The notes under the pieces are model-generated. The model was not told the origin of the DNA and did not search any database. It saw nothing but the letters and a program-made list of their open reading frames with translations. A stretch of 64,000 nucleotides of DNA. Source: Dermacentor variabilis. Taxonomy: Eukaryota > Arthropoda > Arachnida > Ixodida > Ixodidae. Each line of letters begins with the position of its first letter. The stretch's first letter is position 1. Below are positions 58,400 through 64,000 of the stretch, in pieces. The DNA lies in contig NC_134577.1 of the NCBI RefSeq assembly GCF_050947875.1, forward strand, positions 66,467,639 to 66,531,638. The letters are read 5' to 3'. The translations under genes were made by a program, and so were the position numbers.

Positions 58400-59195
58400 A
58401 GGCTAAAATTGTTTCGTAAACATACATTAAGTTTCTTTTTCTACGTTTTGAATTTTTATGGTGTTTCTCCTTTATTTATGAGGCTGGCTGTAATTTTTTT
58501 TCAGTATTGCATAAATTTCAGTGCTGCACGTCGTTGCAGTGTCACTCATGTGTACATGAAACATACCGTTTTTACCTATTTGCTCTTACTCTTCTTGACT
58601 ACAGCTTTCATTGCTTTGTTTCTTGTGCCTATTTTTTTTTATCCTTACCTTGTTGTTCCATTGTTTTTTTATTGTATGTACGCTGCGATTCGTGTCTGTT
58701 CATTTAAAAACGTTCCATTATTTGTATTTCCATAAATGTTTTGTTTTTTCTACCAAGAAGTTTTGTGTGCGTGTGCTAAAATGAAGGGTGTATTGATTCT
58801 TTTTCTTTCTTATCTGCTTTAGTTCCTTTATTTCATTGTATGCATGCTGTTGCAGTGTCGATTCTGTAAACACGAAAACATACACTTATTACATATCAGC
58901 CAGTTTTTTTCAATGGCATTTTTTCTTTCTTTTTGCTTCTTTTGTGCTAAAATGAAAGCTGTATTGTTTTGTTTTTCTTTCCTCTGCTCCACGTTGATCG
59001 ATTGCCACCTCATAGTGATTGCATTCTTACCTGCGTGGTTACTTACTGCCTAGTAGGGGATTATGTGTCGTCAAGCAGCTGATTACGCTTTTTACTCATA
59101 ATTCCATCCAGGAAGCTTTCCGGAAAATAAACCGATATGAATTAAAATAAACTGAATTGAAATTCTTGTCCTTAGAACAGAAACGAAAGAAAACA
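58400..59195 (+). mobile_element. CR1-like LINE 3' UTR fragment
   Basis: T-rich sequence with no coding remnant. It matches 36750-37190 in blocks such as TTGTGTGCGTGTGCTAAAAT and TTACTCATAATTCCATCCAG, and ends with the same AAACTGAATTGAAATT. Confidence 0.72.
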
Positions 59196-60200
59196 ATACA
59201 TTATAACGAGTGACCTTTAAACACAATGCCTTCCTTGGCGAGTTAGCACTTTTCCGCATGGGGTATGGCTGTTTCTAATCTGTAGCCTCTTTCACAAACC
59301 GATCCTGGAGGTAGTACAGTTTAAGAATTATGCATATCCCACAGACTGTGGGAATCGATGCAAGCGAAGGTTTCCGTGCTGGATGCTTTGACTGACGATA
59401 ATTTGCCGTGATGTTGACGGCTAAACCTTAATTTATTCAACATTTAGTCTAACACGAGAGTGGTGAGTCGATGTTAAACGTTACCTTCCGTGCACCACTG
59501 CTGTTCGTCTGCGTAGTACACAGAACACAGAGGGGGAGGCGTTTGCTTAAGGCGTTGTTGTGCGCCACATTTTATAACTTGTGAAAGGGTTGAGCATTGT
59601 CATCGCCTCACAGGACACATTCTACCGTGGCAAAAGTATTAAACTCGAATTGGATTTGGGGCTGTACGTGCTGAGACCACAATCGGATTATGAGGCACGT
59701 CCTAGTGGCGGACTCCGGATTAATTTTGACACCGTGATGTTCTTTAAGGTGTCCCAAACTCTATGCGCACGTGCGTTTTTTATTTCGCCCCTGCAAAAAC
59801 ATGGCCGCCGCGGTTGGGATCAAATCCACGACCTCTAGCGATTGCCATAGCCGCAAGGCAACCACGGCGGGTATAGAAGTGTTGATTTTTCGGTAGACCG
59901 CTTCCGTAGTGTCGCCTGGACTCTGCGGCGCGCTTTTATTAATGGGATTCTGCTTCTACACGCCCTGCTTAGTTTGTCCGCTTGACATATTTCCATGGAG
60001 CTTACATTTCAGAAATAGCAGCGACGTACTGTACCGTAGGTACCATGAACTTGAGCTTATCCAGTTTCCCCGCAACGACTTTGCCTTCTCATGTCATCTC
60101 CCCCCACCCTCCCTCTCGTGCATTGGAACTGCCTCTTCTTCTCCGTCCTATCTGATGCTCTATGTCCCCTCTGGACTCGCACGTTAGTAGAAAGGGAAGG
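59196..60200 (+). repeat. Duplication block D2 (paralogous to 49527-50275 and, at its start, to 37230-37350)
   Basis: 59230-59325 matches unique sequence after the CR1-like end at 37245-37355 (CAATGCCTTCCT, TTTTCCGCATGGG, CCGATCCTGGAGGT). 59420-60200 matches block D1. At 59330-59372 a hairpin (ATCCCACAGACTGTGGGAAT) resembles, in reverse, the tail of the minisatellite element at 48800-48825. Confidence 0.65.
59644..59872 (-). mobile_element. Ruka-type SINE inside block D2
   Basis: Minus-strand blocks: CCGCCGTGGTTGCCTTGCGG head, GATCCCAACCGCGG B-box region and ATAATCCGATTGTGG end. It is in the same position and orientation as the SINE in block D1. Confidence 0.8.
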
Positions 60201-60424
60201 GCTGCAGTGTCTGCAATGCTTCCGACGGGACACGGATAATTACAGCTGTCAAGAGGCTAATTTGGCGACGCCCAGGGATCCCCAGAGGGCACTGTGCAGA
60301 TTCGACGCGCTAAGAGGCGATTGGCGGATTGGTGGAAGAAAAGTAGCGAAACGACAAAAAACGGAGAAGTACAAAAGCAAAGTTCGCAATATTGGATCAG
60401 AAAATTTGTTTGCAGGAGTTCAGA

Positions 60425-63030
60425 GTGTTTTTTTTTTTCCTATCATCGTCGATAGTTTCTGCCAGACCTTATTTTCGCTCCATTCAGGTATCCCTCAGCG
60501 CCGGACATGGATATCCGTTACACGGGAAGAAGATCCATATGGCCTGACTGTTGTAACGACACCTTTACTGATACACTTCCAGACGAGTACTCTAATACAT
60601 ATTACGGCGAATCAGACGAGTACTTGTGACATCCTTCCAGCGACCGGCAGCATTCCCGATTTTACAGTGTAAATCTCAATAACAAGATAACTTTCACATG
60701 CCAATTATAACCAAGGTCCGAAGCTCTGCTCTGGTGGATTTATACCGTACTGTGATGCATTCTGAATATGTCGCTTGACATAAGTGGCGGTCGCATTTCT
60801 ATCAACAAGTCAGTACAAACAAGCGCACTCGTCTAGGTTTGGTCACCAGTGGTAAAATATTTCGCAGATGTAACTTTACTTGCAATCTAGGTAATGTGAA
60901 GCACTGCTCCAATCATCGCACGACAAGACGTCAACGCGTGTTAAGTGCCTTTCTGTGAGACGTTTTGGCTTGGTTATCGGCTTCGTTGTCGATTCTCGGA
61001 ATGAGCCGAGGTCAGCTTCTTCATGTGGGCCACTCTGACGGGAACTGCCACAATTCTCGTCCACTCGGCGGGAATCGTTGCAGCACGAGACGCCGACGCG
61101 CGTCGAGCTGGAGCGACCTTAGCGGCCCGAGACGTGCTTTGCCGTTTTCCTGTTGCTTAGTATTGTAAGATGGCGAGTAAAGCTGAAACAGCAAAACCAG
61201 CGCGACGCTCGTTTCACGTCGCTTGAACCAGCGAACAACGATAGCGGACACAAAGGTCCGACGCCGGCGATGCCCCCAGAGGGAAACTTGACGCTAACAC
61301 TTTCGCTTTCGCTCGCACCTACGGCATGCGGCGCGAGGCTGCAATTTTATCGCTGTTGGCCTTTATGCGGAACATCACAGTGACGCCTACGGCGGAAATT
61401 CATCTGGAGTGTCCATATGGCGAGACGAGCTACGCCGCAATAACTGGCTTGGCGCGGAGAATACACCTGCGTATTGAAAACTAACAGCTTCGAAGTTGTG
61501 TTTACTCTCAATAGTACTGTCACTTTGTTGGCACGGTAAAGAACTGGAAACACCGCGAAAACTAAGTTTAAACTGTAACTCTTAATTGGACAAACCTCCG
61601 CACAAAAAGCGAAGTGGCACTCAAATCGAAGCGGCAGTGGCGAGCACGCTCGACGATTCTAATCTCGCGGCTGAAGTCGGTCCGGTATTTTAATGTAACA
61701 GCAATTAAGTACTAGAAAATTGCTTTGCCTTGTGTCCGCCCATCCAGTTCGTCCATTCTTTTACGGTGCCGACAACCATCGTCATCACAGAGGACACATG
61801 GCGATGATTTCTTAATCAGGCCACCTGGCTATTCCAAGCTTGCCCGCTGCCCCCACGGCATGAAGAAAAATAAATCTTCTCCACAACCGCCTCTGCTAGG
61901 ATGTAAAACCAATGCCATGAAGCACTGTGCATTTGGGAGTCGAGCGCGCTAACCATTGAACTATCGAGCAACTTTTCCTCCCTTTCATCTTAGTTACTAA
62001 CGTGCGCAAGTTGTCATGACCATGTAATATGTTCCCTTATAAGAAGACTATCGACCCTCAGAATTACAGACACAATGACGCGATGGTGTAATAACCACAT
62101 AGGCAAACTTATGACATATATGCAAACTCTGCAAACACATATGTAAACATGATGCAAATGATCCACATATCCAAACTGTGACAGTGACGTTCACTGTCAC
62201 AGGCTCAAAGCACATACTCAAGGACCGCCATAAAACACGCTGTTTAGATTAGCTCTGAGTTCCCTAAAACGAGATGTTCTACTAGAAGGCTGGCAAGAAA
62301 AAGCCCCTCGCCAGGTTGGAGTACCAGTCCTGGAGAAGTGCCACATTCATCCTCAAAATATTTTAGACGGATTCACCGTTAACATCCTTTAGATGGATAA
62401 TCATTCGAGCAAAAAGCACTCTTAAAGAAATAGTCCGTTCAGTGTTACGGTGCGACACACCCATTTTCCAGAAAATGTACATTACCTTAAAAAAAATCAA
62501 ACGGTACTTCATCACAAGGAGCTGGCCACTGGTATCGCACAATGCAGGGATTCATGCTTAAGTCCTTGTTTAGAGTTATTCGAAGGATATACCAAAACAG
62601 GATGGCGGCCTTGCACGTAATAAACAGTGTTATTACGCAAACCGCAAAGTTTCACATGGGAAGCTTATAAAGGAATGCTTTTCAATAAGGAGAAATAGAC
62701 ATTTTGCGAATTATTTCTAGTGCCTGGTTACCTAGACAAGCGACGTTCATGAGCGGTAAAGAGAGGGCAGGAAAGTGCGGATAATAAATCACTGTATATA
62801 TATAGACCATACTTTTGCAAAGCCTACTAGTGCGAGTGTCAGCCGCAGCACCACTCTCGACACCGGGTTGCTGCCTTCTGGCGGATACTGCGGGAGAAGG
62901 GACGAACTGGCTGAACTTGCGTTGCGTGATCGCCTGTTCTGGTGTTTTAGACATGCTCCTCACGCATCTGCTGAGCTGTTTGTTTTCTGCATCTTCTGAG
63001 CAGCGGGATGTACAAAATTCATTCGTCCAT
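60425..63030 (+). repeat. Duplication block B (paralogous to block A, 9414-13690)
   Basis: Collinear with block A over 2.6 kb but without the three extra segments of A. It keeps the uninterrupted site TACTTGTGAC (60621) and passes from CATGTAATATG to CTATCGACCC at 62020-62055. No gene is supported; the 193-aa ORF at 60091-60672 is not conserved in block A. Confidence 0.8.
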
Positions 63031-63059
63031 AAGATATTTGGGCCTGTTGGTATGCCATG

Positions 63060-64000
<941 letters not shown>

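Noticed and set aside
60091..60672. 193-aa ORF spanning blocks D2 and B
   Set aside because: Crosses a duplication boundary and is not conserved in block A or block D1.

Overview
The window looks like nuclear DNA of a hard tick (Ixodidae). The evidence is a set of repeats typical of ixodid genomes: five tRNA-derived SINEs of the Ruka type (two on the plus strand, three on the minus), many decayed LINEs of the I, CR1-like and RTE-like clades, Penelope-like fragments with palindromic ends, MITEs, and numerous di-, tri- and tetranucleotide repeats. There is no bacterial-style operon structure. No spliced gene can be traced with confidence. Assignments come from reading the sequence; no database search was run.

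The only convincing host genes are three dispersed copies of a single-exon glycosyltransferase family 31 gene (beta-1,3-galactosyltransferase-like), all on the plus strand. Copy 1 (17225-18207) is a pseudogene. Copy 2 (32362-33342) and copy 3 (46909-47889) are intact at 326 aa. Each copy sits in the same setting: a shared upstream segment of about 0.7-0.9 kb, then the gene, then a (TATC)n tract. In copies 2 and 3 the tract is followed by a minisatellite with a unit of about 130-147 bp and a shared hairpin-bearing tail. Later insertions distinguish the copies: a SINE in front of copy 1, and a MITE plus a long-TIR foldback element in front of copy 3. Each has an empty site in the other copies.

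Layout: 1-2057 is a minus-strand I-like LINE with an intact ORF1 and a broken ORF2. 3.7-9.4 kb holds an RTE tail, decayed tandem repeats, a probable solo LTR, SINEs and a CR1-like fragment. 9.4-14.6 kb is duplication block A, matched by block B (60.4-64.0 kb) and in part by block C (43.8-44.6 kb). 15.6-18.4 kb is galactosyltransferase unit 1. 18.5-21.5 kb holds two minus-strand LINE fragments. 21.5-30.6 kb has no supported gene. 30.6-31.1 kb has a small cysteine-rich ORF and a perfect palindromic insertion. 31.5-34.0 kb is unit 2. 34.9-43.7 kb is LINE, SINE and Penelope-like debris. 44.6-48.8 kb is unit 3. 48.9-59.2 kb is LINE-dominated and includes a 4.7-kb I-like element (52980-57722). 59.2-60.2 kb repeats 49.5-50.3 kb.

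The region has been built by segmental duplication and then marked by transposon insertions. Paralogous empty sites let several insertions be bounded and ordered. Because blocks A and C both lie upstream of a galactosyltransferase copy, block B at the window's end suggests that a fourth copy may lie about 3 kb beyond it.
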